In this document: positions 1 through 8,038 of the stretch, piece after piece
Layout: each line of letters starts with the position of its first letter
How positions within the stretch are numbered: the first letter of the stretch is position 1
Source of the DNA: Betaproteobacteria bacterium
GTDB lineage: Bacteria; Pseudomonadota; Gammaproteobacteria; Burkholderiales; Burkholderiaceae_E
Length of the DNA: 58,991 nucleotides
Direction: 5' to 3'
Assembly (NCBI GenBank): GCA_018970865.1
Contig: JAGWVN010000010.1
Coordinates: 1 to 58,991 of the forward strand
The notes under the pieces: model-generated
Told to the model about the DNA's origin: nothing
Database searches by the model: none
What the model saw: the letters and a program-made list of their open reading frames with translations, nothing else
Program-made: the position numbers and the translations under genes

Positions 1-831
1 GCCAGCGCCTACATGCTGGGCGCGTACTTCGCGTACACGATCAGTCAGGTCATCGGATTCTGGTGGGCGCTGCTGCTGGCGCCGGTGCTGTGCGGGCTGA
101 TCGGCGCGGCCATCGAGATGTGGGGTCTCAGACGGGTGCACCGCAACGGTCATGTGGCCGAGTTGCTGTTCACCTTCGGTCTGGCACTCATCATCGAGAA
201 GTGCGTGCAGATGACCTGGGGGCTGCTGCCGGTTCCCTACCGGGTGCCGGCCCTGCTCGACTTCCCGCTGTTCAGCGTCTACGGCACCCAGTTCCCGGCC
301 TACCGCGCCTTCATGCTGCTGATCTCCGCGGCGATGTTCGGTGCGATCTGGCTGGCGCTGACCAAGACCCGGGTGGGCCTGGTCATCCAGGCCTCGCTCA
401 CGCACCCCGACATGGCCCGTGCACTCGGCCATGATGTGCCCCGCATGTTCACCCTGGTGTTCGCCAGCGGCGCGGCGCTCGCCGGACTGGCCGGCGTCAT
501 CGGCGGCAACTACCAGACCACCGAGCCGTCCATGGCCTTCACCATGGGCCCGATCGTCTTCGTGGTGGTGGTGTTCGGTGGCCTGGGCTCGCTGCTCGGC
601 TGCTTCATCGCCTCGCTGCTGATGGGCCTGATCCAGACCTTCGCGGTGGTCTTCGACTACTCGGTGGCCGACCTGCTCAAGCATTTCGGGCTCACCGTGA
701 CCAGTGCCACGCCCTTTGCCGAGCTGCTCACCGTGCCTCTGCCGCGCATCGGCGCGCTGCTGCCCTACGCGCTGCTGGTGCTCATCCTGTGGTTCCGCCC
801 CCGCGGCCTTCTCGGGACTCGCGACACATGA
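1..831 (+). CDS. livH: Branched-chain amino acid-type ABC permease LivH (5' partial)
   Basis: Inner-membrane permease of a HAAT/Liv-type ABC importer, which takes up branched-chain amino acids, amides or aromatic acids. The frame is open from base 1 and reads ASAYMLGAYFAY before any possible start, matching the interior of LivH proteins, so the N-terminus lies outside the window. About 276 codons are visible, almost wholly hydrophobic helices, with the permease loop region GGLGSLLGCF near residue 195. The stop overlaps the livM start (ATGA), and livG and livF follow, so this is one operon. The substrate cannot be read from the permease; the periplasmic binding protein would have to be encoded upstream, outside the window. 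Confidence 0.93.
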   Translation, partial: ASAYMLGAYFAYTISQVIGFWWALLLAPVLCGLIGAAIEMWGLRRVHRNGHVAELLFTFGLALIIEKCVQMTWGLLPVPYRVPALLDFPLFSVYGTQFPAYRAFMLLISAAMFGAIWLALTKTRVGLVIQASLTHPDMARALGHDVPRMFTLVFASGAALAGLAGVIGGNYQTTEPSMAFTMGPIVFVVVVFGGLGSLLGCFIASLLMGLIQTFAVVFDYSVADLLKHFGLTVTSATPFAELLTVPLPRIGALLPYALLVLILWFRPRGLLGTRDT

Positions 832-2117
832 ACACTTTCTTCTCAGGCAAGCAGCGCGGGTACTGGGTGATCGCGCTGCTGGTGCTCGTGGCCCTGCCCT
901 GGGTGTTCTACAACTGGTCCACCGGGCGGCATTCGGGCTTCGCGCTCACCCTGGCCAGCGAGATCGGTCTGATGATCGTCTTCTCGCTGTCGTTCAACAT
1001 GCAGATGGGCCAGGCCGGTCTGCTGTCCTTCGGCCATGCCATCCTGTTCGGGCTGGCGGGCTACACCACCGCCCATCTGCTCAACGGCATCAAGTCGAGC
1101 GGTTTCTGGTTCCCGATGGAACTCGTGCCGCTGGTGGGCGGCCTGGCCGGGCTGGGCTTCGGCATCGTGTTCGGCTACCTCGCCACCAAGCAGCGGGCCA
1201 CGGCTTTCGCGATGATCACCATGGGCCTGGGCGAACTGGTGGCTGCGGCAGCGCTGATGTTCATGGGATTTTTCGGCGGCGAGGGCGGCATCACCACCAA
1301 CCGCGTGATCGAGGCGAGCCTGGTGGGCGCCACCTACAGCGCGCCCTGGCAGGTCTACTACCTGGTGGTGGCCTGGGGGCTGATCGCCACGGCGCTCATG
1401 CTGCTCCATACCCAGACCCCGCTCGGGCGCATGGCCAACGCCCAGCGTGACAACTTCGAGCGCGCGCAGTTCGTGGGCTACGACCCTCAGCGCATCCGCT
1501 TCTACCAGTTCGCCATCTCGGGCTTCTTCGCCGGCATCCCGGGTGCGCTCTATGCGATCCTCTACGAGATCGTCACCTTCGACGCGGTCGGCGCGGCCAA
1601 GTCCACCACGGCCCTGCTGGCCAGCTACATCGGCGGCGTCGGCGGCTTCTTCGGGCCGGTGATCGGCGCCATTCTGGTGGTGCTGCTGCAAAGCGGCGTG
1701 AGCCTGCTCTCCAATGCCTGGCTGCTGTACGTGGGCGTGCTGTTCATCGTGATGGTGATGTACGCGCCGGGCGGCATCGTGGGCATCCTCGCCGAGCATC
1801 GGCCGATCGCCCAGTCACGCCAGCTTGGTCAACTGGTCGTGCCCTACCTGCGGCTGCTGCCGGCGGCGCTGCTCACGCTGTTCGGGTTCGTGATGCTGGT
1901 GGAGCTGGCCTCTTTCACCACCATCGGCGCGGCCCAGGGCAAGCAGTTCAAGGTCGGCGGCATGGCCATTGTCACCGGCAGCCTGCAGCCCTGGCTGATC
2001 GCAGCCGCGGCGCTGGTGCTCGGTGGCCTGTGGCTGCGCTGGGAGGGCCGCCGCTTCATGGCCCGCTGGAACGAACTCATCGAGCAGGCCAAGCTGGCCG
2101 TTGGAGGTGCGCGATGA
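828..2117 (+). CDS. livM: Branched-chain amino acid-type ABC permease LivM, C-terminally extended
   Basis: Second membrane permease of the Liv-type importer. I start it at ATG 828, which overlaps the livH stop; an upstream in-frame GTG at 789 would add a non-membrane leader. The protein has 429 residues. The core carries the LivM hallmark region LSFNMQMGQAGLLSFGHA around residues 55-75 and GGVGGFFGPVIGA near 280. After the usual family end (about residue 325) come roughly 100 further residues with two more hydrophobic helices and a basic tail, longer than a standard LivM of some 320-350 residues. The stop overlaps the livG start. Confidence 0.93.
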   Translation: MNTFFSGKQRGYWVIALLVLVALPWVFYNWSTGRHSGFALTLASEIGLMIVFSLSFNMQMGQAGLLSFGHAILFGLAGYTTAHLLNGIKSSGFWFPMELVPLVGGLAGLGFGIVFGYLATKQRATAFAMITMGLGELVAAAALMFMGFFGGEGGITTNRVIEASLVGATYSAPWQVYYLVVAWGLIATALMLLHTQTPLGRMANAQRDNFERAQFVGYDPQRIRFYQFAISGFFAGIPGALYAILYEIVTFDAVGAAKSTTALLASYIGGVGGFFGPVIGAILVVLLQSGVSLLSNAWLLYVGVLFIVMVMYAPGGIVGILAEHRPIAQSRQLGQLVVPYLRLLPAALLTLFGFVMLVELASFTTIGAAQGKQFKVGGMAIVTGSLQPWLIAAAALVLGGLWLRWEGRRFMARWNELIEQAKLAVGGAR

Positions 2118-2863
2118 CCGCAGCGCTCGAACTCACCGATGTCCGCAAGAGCTTCGGCCAGACCGAGATCATCCGCGGCGTCAACCTCAGCATTCCCAAG
2201 GGCCAGCGCCACGCCGTGATCGGTCCGAACGGCGCCGGCAAGACCACGCTGTTCAACCTGATCAGCGGCCGCTTCCCGGTCACCTCCGGAACCATCTCGC
2301 TCAACGGCCAGCGCATCGACCAGCTGCCCCCTCATGAGATCAACCGGCGCGGCCTGTCGCGCAGCTTCCAGATCACCTCGATCTTCCCGCGCATGACGGT
2401 GTTCGAGAACATCCGCTGCGGGCTGCTCTGGGCGCGCGGCTACAAGTACTCGTCATGGCATCTGCTCGGCCGACAGAAGGCGCTCAACGAGGCCAGCGAG
2501 GCGCTGCTCGAGCGCCTGAACCTGAAAGCGCGGCGCGATCTGGTGGCGGGCCTGCTCTCGTATGCCGAGCAGCGCTCGCTCGAGATCGGCATCACCATCG
2601 CGGGCGGCGCCGAGGTCATCCTGCTCGACGAGCCCACCGCCGGCATGAGCCACAGCGAGACCGACTATGCGGTGGAGCTGATCCGCTCGGTGAGCGAGGG
2701 CAAGACCCTGCTCATGGTGGAGCACGACATGAGCGTGGTGTTCGGCCTGGCCGATGTGGTGTCGGTGGTGGTGTACGGCGAGGTCATCGCCAGCGATGTG
2801 CCGCAGAACATCCGGGCCGACAAGGCCGTCCAGGAAGCCTACCTCGGAACCGAGGCCGCATGA
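2114..2863 (+). CDS. livG: Liv-type ABC transporter ATPase LivG
   Basis: Cytoplasmic ATP-binding subunit that pairs with LivF to power the LivHM pore. It has 249 residues from ATG 2114, which overlaps the livM stop and has GGAGG eight bases upstream. Motifs in order: Walker A GPNGAGKTT near residue 40, signature LSYAEQRSLEIG near 155, Walker B VILLDEPTAGMS near 175, and H-loop VEHDMSVV near 205. The FQ(I/L)T..FP segment before the signature is typical of LivG. All catalytic residues are present, in contrast to the neighbouring LivF. Confidence 0.95.
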   Translation: MTAALELTDVRKSFGQTEIIRGVNLSIPKGQRHAVIGPNGAGKTTLFNLISGRFPVTSGTISLNGQRIDQLPPHEINRRGLSRSFQITSIFPRMTVFENIRCGLLWARGYKYSSWHLLGRQKALNEASEALLERLNLKARRDLVAGLLSYAEQRSLEIGITIAGGAEVILLDEPTAGMSHSETDYAVELIRSVSEGKTLLMVEHDMSVVFGLADVVSVVVYGEVIASDVPQNIRADKAVQEAYLGTEAA

Positions 2864-3558
2864 TGCTCGAAGTCCGCGATCTGCACGCCTATTACGGCAA
2901 GAGCCACATCCTGCAAGGGGTGGACCTGACGGTCTCGCAGGGCGAGATCGTCAGCCTGCTCGGGCGCAACGGGGTGGGCCGCTCCACCACCTGCAAGGCG
3001 ATCATGGGTCTGGTGACACCGCATGGCAGCATTCGCTTCAAGGGACAGCCGATCTCCGGTCTGCGGCCCGAGCAGATCGCCCATGCCGGGGTGGGCTACG
3101 TGCCCGAGGACCGGCAGGTGTTCCCCACGCTCACCGTGCAGCAGAACCTCGAACTCGGCATGAAGAAGGCCGGCCGCTTCGGTCGCTGGACCTTCGACGA
3201 TGTCTACAAGCTCTTTCCCAATCTCGACCAGCGCCGCCACAACCCGGCCGGCGTGCTCTCGGGCGGCGAGCAGCAGATGCTCACCATGTGCCGCACCCTC
3301 ATGGGCGACCCCGATCTTGTCATCATCGACGAGCCCACCGAGGGCCTTGCGCCCAAGCTGGTGGAGCAGGTGGGCACGCTGCTCGACGAGATCGCCCGCC
3401 GTGGCGTGGCCATCCTGCTGGTTGAGCAGAAGCTCACCATCGCGCTGCGGATCTCCTCCCGGCTCTATGTCATGGGCCACGGCCGGATCGTGTTCGAAGG
3501 CGATACCGCCGCCCTGAACGCCGACGCCAGCGTGCGCAAGGAGTGGCTGGAGGTCTGA
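2860..3558 (+). CDS. livF: Liv-type ABC transporter ATPase LivF with Arg in Walker A
   Basis: Second ATP-binding subunit of the importer, 232 residues. Two adjacent ATGs (2860 and 2863) are possible starts; the first overlaps the livG stop as ATGA. Signature LSGGEQQML, Walker B LVIIDEPTEGLAP and a switch-region His-to-Gln (VEQKLTIA, usual for LivF) are visible. The Walker A reads GRNGVGRSTT: codon 2974-2991 context shows CGC where the invariant Lys (AAG/AAA) should be. Arg in place of this Lys usually cripples ATP hydrolysis, so the heterodimer may rely on LivG, or this may be a tolerated lineage variant. It ends the operon. Confidence 0.94.
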   Translation: MMLEVRDLHAYYGKSHILQGVDLTVSQGEIVSLLGRNGVGRSTTCKAIMGLVTPHGSIRFKGQPISGLRPEQIAHAGVGYVPEDRQVFPTLTVQQNLELGMKKAGRFGRWTFDDVYKLFPNLDQRRHNPAGVLSGGEQQMLTMCRTLMGDPDLVIIDEPTEGLAPKLVEQVGTLLDEIARRGVAILLVEQKLTIALRISSRLYVMGHGRIVFEGDTAALNADASVRKEWLEV

Positions 3559-3715
3559 GTGGCCTGAGGGTGGCTGCGTGGCGATGCCGGCCCTCGGGGT
3601 CGGTTTTCGCGCCCCGGCAAGGCCGGTGGCCGCCACCGTCTGTCGATCGGCGGCGGGCGTTCGGCGCCACCTCGGCTTACACTCGGAGGGCTTGTCTCAT
3701 TGAGGTGTCGCTTTC

Positions 3716-4087
3716 ATGGATGAAAAACCGGCGGATCAGGCCGCACCGGCCGCCTCCGGCATGGAGCGGCGGCAGTTCGAGCGCCGCCCCTTGCGCAGCA
3801 CCGCCTTGCTCGCCCTGCCCGGCCAGGGCCCGGTGCAGGTGCAGACCGTGGACATCAGCGCCGGCGGCATGGGCCTGGTGGGTTCGGTGAACCCGGTGCC
3901 GCGCACGGCCTGCGCCATCCGTCTGGCGCTGCCGGTGTCGGCCTGGGACCGGGTCAACATCGAGGCCCAGGGTCGCATCACCCACAGCGTGTTCTCCAGC
4001 AAGGATGGCGCCTTCAAGATCGGCATGCAGTTCGTGGATCTGCCAGCGGTGATCGCCGTGGCCATCAATCGCTATGTGAAGGGCTGA
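3716..4087 (+). CDS. PilZ domain protein, putative c-di-GMP receptor
   Basis: Small cytoplasmic protein of 123 residues consisting essentially of one PilZ domain. The c-di-GMP contact motifs are both present: RxxxR as RRPLR near residue 22-26 and D/NxSxxG as DISAGG near residue 50. PilZ proteins bind cyclic di-GMP and alter motility, secretion or envelope functions by protein contact. The following gene starts one base after the stop, so the two are probably co-transcribed. A TACACT element at 3678-3683 could be a -10 box, without a convincing -35. Confidence 0.85.
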   Translation: MDEKPADQAAPAASGMERRQFERRPLRSTALLALPGQGPVQVQTVDISAGGMGLVGSVNPVPRTACAIRLALPVSAWDRVNIEAQGRITHSVFSSKDGAFKIGMQFVDLPAVIAVAINRYVKG

Positions 4088-4088
4088 C

Positions 4089-4886
4089 ATGAGCTTCCTG
4101 TCGCTGAACCTGCTGATGGCGGCCGGGTTCGTGGCAGGAATCCTGGTCTGTTTCGAGCTGGGCCGGCGCATCGGCCGGTGGGCCCTCGCGGCCGGCCCCG
4201 ACGGCCTGGCCAAGGGCGTGGGCCCCGCCGAAGGCGCGGTGTTCGCGCTGCTCGGTCTGATCATCGCCTTCATGTTCTCGGGCGCTGCCGCCCGCTTCGA
4301 GGCCCGCCACCACCTCGTCACCCAGGAAGCCAACGCCATCGGCACCGCCTGGTTGCGCCTGGATCTGCTGCCCGCCGATGCCCAGCCCGGGCTGCGCGAG
4401 GCCTTCCGCCGCTACACCGAGCTGCGCGCGGTGGCCTACCAGGATGCCCATGACGATGCCCTGACCCGGCAGCGGCAGTCGGAGGGGGATGCCCTGCAGG
4501 CCGCCATCTGGCGCGATGCCGTGGCGGCGGCCACCCGGCCCGGCCAGCCACCCTCGGTGGCCTCGCTGATGCTGCCGGCGCTCAACGACATGATCGACAT
4601 CACCACCACCCGGCTGATGGCGGCGCGCAACCACCCGCCGGCGGTCATCCTGCTGCTGCTGGCCGGCCTGATTGCGGTGGGCGCGATGCTCTTCGGCTAC
4701 AGCACCGCCGACAGCCGCCAGCGCAGCTGGTTCCATGTGCTGGCCTTCGCGTGCATCCAGGCGCTGGCGGTGTTCGTCATCCTGGACATGGAGTTCCCGC
4801 GGCTGGGCCTCATCCGCATCGACGGCTCGGATCAGGTGCTGCTCGATCTGGCCGCCAGCATGCGCCAGCCTGCGCTTACTCGGTGA
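4089..4886 (+). CDS. DUF4239 (bestrophin-like) membrane protein
   Basis: Membrane protein of 265 residues. Two hydrophobic helices lie near residues 5-25 and 48-68, a long soluble helical region spans about 75-190, and two more helices lie near 185-205 and 215-235. This helix pattern and the segment EGAVFALLGLIIAFMFSGAA with downstream EANAIGTAWLRLDLLP match the DUF4239 family, sometimes called bestrophin-like and suspected to be channel-related; its function is unknown. It follows the PilZ gene with a one-base gap, so c-di-GMP control is conceivable. Its last 11 bases overlap the convergent tctA stop. Confidence 0.75.
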   Translation: MSFLSLNLLMAAGFVAGILVCFELGRRIGRWALAAGPDGLAKGVGPAEGAVFALLGLIIAFMFSGAAARFEARHHLVTQEANAIGTAWLRLDLLPADAQPGLREAFRRYTELRAVAYQDAHDDALTRQRQSEGDALQAAIWRDAVAAATRPGQPPSVASLMLPALNDMIDITTTRLMAARNHPPAVILLLLAGLIAVGAMLFGYSTADSRQRSWFHVLAFACIQALAVFVILDMEFPRLGLIRIDGSDQVLLDLAASMRQPALTR

Positions 4887-6381
4887 ACACATCCTCTCGC
4901 TTGCGGCGGATGGCCGGCAGCAGCACCACCACCAGCAGCAGCGCGGCAATGCCCAGCAGGGTGGCGCTCAGCGGCCGCTCGAAGAACACCACCGGGTCGC
5001 CCTGCGCGTAGCGCATGGCGCGGCGCAGGTTCTCCTCCATGAGCGGGCCCAGCACGAAGCCGAGCAGCAGCGGCGTGGGCTCGAAGCCGAACTTCAGCAG
5101 TCCGTAGCCCATCAGCCCGAAACCCGCGGCCATCATCACCTCGAGCGTGGAGTTGTTCAGGGTGTAGACCCCGATGCAGCAGAACAGCACGATCGCCGGG
5201 AACATCAGCCGATAAGGCACCCGCAGCAGCGACACCCACATGCCGATCATCGGCAGGTTGATGATCACCAGCATCAGGTTGCCCACCCACATGCTGGCGA
5301 TCATTCCCCAGAAGAGGTCGGGCCGCTTGGTCATCACCTCGGGGCCGGGCTCGATGCCCTGGATGATCATGGCGCCCACCATCAGCGCCATGACCGCGTT
5401 CGACGGGATGCCCAGCGTGAGCATCGGGATGAACGAGGTCTGGGCTGCGGCGTTGTTGGCCGACTCGGGGCCGGCTACGCCCTCGACCGCGCCCTTGCCG
5501 AAGCGAGACGGGTCACGCGCGATCTTCTTCTCGACGGTGTAGGCCGCGAACGAGGCCAGCACCGCGCCGCCGCCCGGCAGCAGGCCCAGCACCGAGCCCA
5601 GGCCGGTGCCGCGCAGCACCGCCGGCAGCGCCTCGCTCAGCACGCTCGCCTTGGGCCACAGCCCGGTGACCTTGGAGTCGAGTACCGAGCGATCGGTCTC
5701 GTCGGTGTCGAGGTTGCGCAGGATCTCGGCGATGCCGAACAGGCCCATGGCCAGCGCCACGAAGCTGATCCCGTCGGAGAGCTCGCCCACGCCGAAGGTG
5801 TAGCGCATGGCGCCGGTGTCGACATCGGTGCCGATCAGCCCCAGCAGCAGGCCGAAGAAGATCATGGCGAAGGACTTGATCACCGAGCCGCGGGCCATCA
5901 CCACCGCGGCCACCAGGCCGAGCACCATCAGCGAGAAGTACTCGGCCGGGCCGAACTTCTGCGCGATGCCGGCCAGCGGCGGGCCGGCCGCGGCGATCAG
6001 CAGCGTGCCCACGCACCCGGCCAGGAAGGAGCCGAGCGCCGCGATGGCCAGTGCGTCGCCCGCCCTGCCCTGCCGTGCCATCTGGTGGCCGTCGAGCGTG
6101 GTGACGATGGACGAGGCCTCGCCGGGCAGGTTCACCAGGATGGCGGTGGTGGAGCCGCCGTACTGGCTGCCGTAGTAGATGCCGGCGAGCATGATCAGCG
6201 CGCTGGCCGGCTCGAGCTTGAAGGTGATCGGCAGCAGCATGGCGATGGTGGTCACCGGGCCGATGCCGGGCAGCACGCCGATCAGGGTGCCCAGCAGGGT
6301 GCCGATCAGGCAGTAGAGCAGGTTCTGCCAGGTGAGCGCGACACCGAAGCCCAGCGCGAGGTTGGCGAGCAGATCGGTCAT
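4876..6381 (-). CDS. tctA: Tripartite tricarboxylate transporter large permease TctA
   Basis: Large membrane subunit of a TTT-family, cation-driven importer for citrate-like or other carboxylates. It has 501 residues from ATG 6381, the usual family length, with about eleven to twelve hydrophobic helices. Family landmarks are visible: GTLIGVLPGIGPVTTIAMLLP near residue 30, ASALIMLAGIYYGSQYGGST near 60 and a second GLGSVLGLLPGGGA near 265. The start overlaps the tctB stop (ATGA on the minus strand), so tctB-tctA is one unit. The receptor genes tctC lie divergently just to the right and would be the third component. Confidence 0.95.
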   Translation of the reverse strand: MTDLLANLALGFGVALTWQNLLYCLIGTLLGTLIGVLPGIGPVTTIAMLLPITFKLEPASALIMLAGIYYGSQYGGSTTAILVNLPGEASSIVTTLDGHQMARQGRAGDALAIAALGSFLAGCVGTLLIAAAGPPLAGIAQKFGPAEYFSLMVLGLVAAVVMARGSVIKSFAMIFFGLLLGLIGTDVDTGAMRYTFGVGELSDGISFVALAMGLFGIAEILRNLDTDETDRSVLDSKVTGLWPKASVLSEALPAVLRGTGLGSVLGLLPGGGAVLASFAAYTVEKKIARDPSRFGKGAVEGVAGPESANNAAAQTSFIPMLTLGIPSNAVMALMVGAMIIQGIEPGPEVMTKRPDLFWGMIASMWVGNLMLVIINLPMIGMWVSLLRVPYRLMFPAIVLFCCIGVYTLNNSTLEVMMAAGFGLMGYGLLKFGFEPTPLLLGFVLGPLMEENLRRAMRYAQGDPVVFFERPLSATLLGIAALLLVVVLLPAIRRKREDVFTE

Positions 6382-6866
6382 GGCAGGATGCGCAGCGGCA
6401 GGTTCAGGGCGAAGGGAAAGAGCAGGCACGCGAAGCCCGCCATGCACAGGGCCAGCAGCACGATCTCGCGCAGCCGCGGCGAGGGCGCGGCCAGCGCGGC
6501 CAGGGCCACGGCCAGCGTCGAGGCGATCAGCAGGCCGGTGCGTTCGATGCACAGCGCAAACACGACCAGCGAGCCCAGCACCAGCACCATGGGGCGCAGC
6601 CGCCACTTCTCGAGCGCTGCGCCGCGAGCCACCAGGCTGCTCAGCACCAGCACCGCTCCGAACGCGCCGGTGATCCAGGCAAGCAGGATGGGCACATAGC
6701 CGGGGCCCATGCGATAGGCGGTGCCCACCTTCAGGGGCTGGGCGAACCACCACGCGAGCGCGGCGACCACCAGTAGGAACAGGCCCGCGGCAAGTTCGGT
6801 GGGGCCGGCGATCAGCCGGCGCGCAGCCCCGGTGGCCGGGGGTGTGGGGTGTGGTGATGAAGACAT
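6378..6866 (-). CDS. tctB: Tripartite tricarboxylate transporter small permease TctB
   Basis: Small membrane subunit of the TTT importer, 162 residues with four hydrophobic helices (about residues 20-38, 55-75, 90-110 and 115-155 as a split pair). The short first helix is followed by the motif MGPGYVPILLAWITGAFG typical of TctB. I chose ATG 6866 because GGGAG lies ten bases upstream and the longer in-frame extension to 7073 is hydrophilic and would overlap the receptor gene's promoter region. It is the first gene of the tctB-tctA transcript and is divergent from the first tctC. Confidence 0.9.
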   Translation of the reverse strand: MSSSPHPTPPATGAARRLIAGPTELAAGLFLLVVAALAWWFAQPLKVGTAYRMGPGYVPILLAWITGAFGAVLVLSSLVARGAALEKWRLRPMVLVLGSLVVFALCIERTGLLIASTLAVALAALAAPSPRLREIVLLALCMAGFACLLFPFALNLPLRILP

Positions 6867-6927
6867 GCGGCTCCCTGGCCAGAACGCGTCGATCCCGGAA
6901 TGCCGGCTTGCCCCGCCGTGAGGCTTC

Positions 6928-6939
6928 GCAGGTAGGATC
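6928..6939 (+). promoter_or_regulatory. Putative -10 element GCAGGTAGGATC
   Basis: Twelve-base string containing TAGGAT in the divergent region between tctB and the first tctC. The same twelve bases occur at 24140-24151 in front of a GST gene. TAGGAT could be a -10 box for tctC; no strong -35 is seen, so the call is tentative. Confidence 0.25.
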
Positions 6940-7020
6940 CCTCGGCGTCCGCGAGTGTCGCAGGATGCGCCAGCCGGTCGACGAACCGGCGGTTCAAATC
7001 GAAACCCAGGGAGACACCCG

Positions 7021-8010
7021 ATGACCATCCACTTCAGCAGGCGAAAGGCCCTCGCGGCCGCCGGCGGCGCCATGGCGATTGCCGCCGCGCCGCGTCATGC
7101 CCTCGCGCAGTCACTGCCCACCGGCACCATCCGCGTGCTGGTGGGGTTTCCGGCCGGTGGCGGCACCGATGTGATGGCCCGCATCATCGTCGAGAAGCTC
7201 AAGGAGAAGACCGGGCTGAACATCATCGTCGACAACCGGCCGGGCAACAGCGGCAACCTGGCCTGCGAGATGCTCAAGAACGGGCCCACCGACGGATCGC
7301 TGCTGATGTACGGCACCAGCGCCACCACCGTCGCGCAGAAGGTCACCCGCAAGCAGCTCAACTACGACATCGACAAGGACCTGATGACGCTCGGTCTCAC
7401 CGGCACGGTGTCGGTGGCCTATGTGGTGTCCTCGACCATCGGCGTGAAGACCTTCGCCGAGTATCTGGACTGGCTCAAGAAGAATCCCAAGCGGCAGAAC
7501 TTCGGCACCACCGCCATGGGCAGCATGACCCACTTCTTCGGCGTGCTGATGGGCCGCGAGATCGGCATTCCGCTCGAGCCGATCGCCTACAAGGGCGCCG
7601 GCCCCCTGATCGCCGATCTGTCGGCCGGGCATGCCGCCGCGGGCTGCGGGGGCGTGTCCGACTTCCTCACCCACCATCGCGCCGACAAGATGCGGATCAT
7701 CGCCATCAGCGCGCCCAAACGGGTGGCCGCTGCCCCCGATCTGCCCACCATCGCCGAGCTCGGCTATCCCAAGCTCGCCTACGAGGGGTTCTACGGGTTC
7801 TACGCGCCCGCGCGCACGAACCCGGCGGTGGCTGCCCTCTGGCACAAGGAGCTGCGCGCGGTGGTCGATTCCCCCGACACCAAGCAGCGCCTGCTCGGCG
7901 TGGGCCTCGAGGTGCTCACCTCCACGCCGGCCGAGATGACCACCCGCCAGACCAACCTGATCGCCTACATGACCTCGGTCATGAAGGCTGCCGGCGTCGA
8001 GCCGGAGTAA
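7021..8010 (+). CDS. tctC: Bug/TctC-family periplasmic solute receptor
   Basis: Periplasmic substrate-binding protein of the TTT/Bug family, 329 residues from ATG 7021 with GGGAG upstream. The N-terminus (HFSRRKALAAAGGAM, cleavage probably after HALAQ near residue 30) looks like a twin-arginine-type or Sec signal. The Bug signature follows: IRVLVGFPAGGGTDVMARII and later VDNRPGNSG. The ligand loop contains a conserved Gly-rich segment near residue 130-175 (GTTAMGSMTHFFGVLMG). It faces tctBA and is followed by a near-identical paralogue, so one or both are the receptors of that transporter. Confidence 0.93.
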   Translation: MTIHFSRRKALAAAGGAMAIAAAPRHALAQSLPTGTIRVLVGFPAGGGTDVMARIIVEKLKEKTGLNIIVDNRPGNSGNLACEMLKNGPTDGSLLMYGTSATTVAQKVTRKQLNYDIDKDLMTLGLTGTVSVAYVVSSTIGVKTFAEYLDWLKKNPKRQNFGTTAMGSMTHFFGVLMGREIGIPLEPIAYKGAGPLIADLSAGHAAAGCGGVSDFLTHHRADKMRIIAISAPKRVAAAPDLPTIAELGYPKLAYEGFYGFYAPARTNPAVAALWHKELRAVVDSPDTKQRLLGVGLEVLTSTPAEMTTRQTNLIAYMTSVMKAAGVEPE

Positions 8011-8038
8011 TGCCTCTTTCAACCCGGAGATGTCCCGC

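Noticed and set aside
4672-6699. A 675-codon plus-strand frame opposite tctA and tctB
   Set aside because: It is rich in His, Gln and Arg, as expected from reading antisense to Ala/Leu/Val-rich membrane proteins. No domain is recognised, and TctA/TctB on the other strand are clear.
6980-7010. GGTTCAAATC string resembling a tRNA T-arm upstream of tctC
   Set aside because: No acceptor stem, D-arm or anticodon arm can be drawn around it; it is a chance match.
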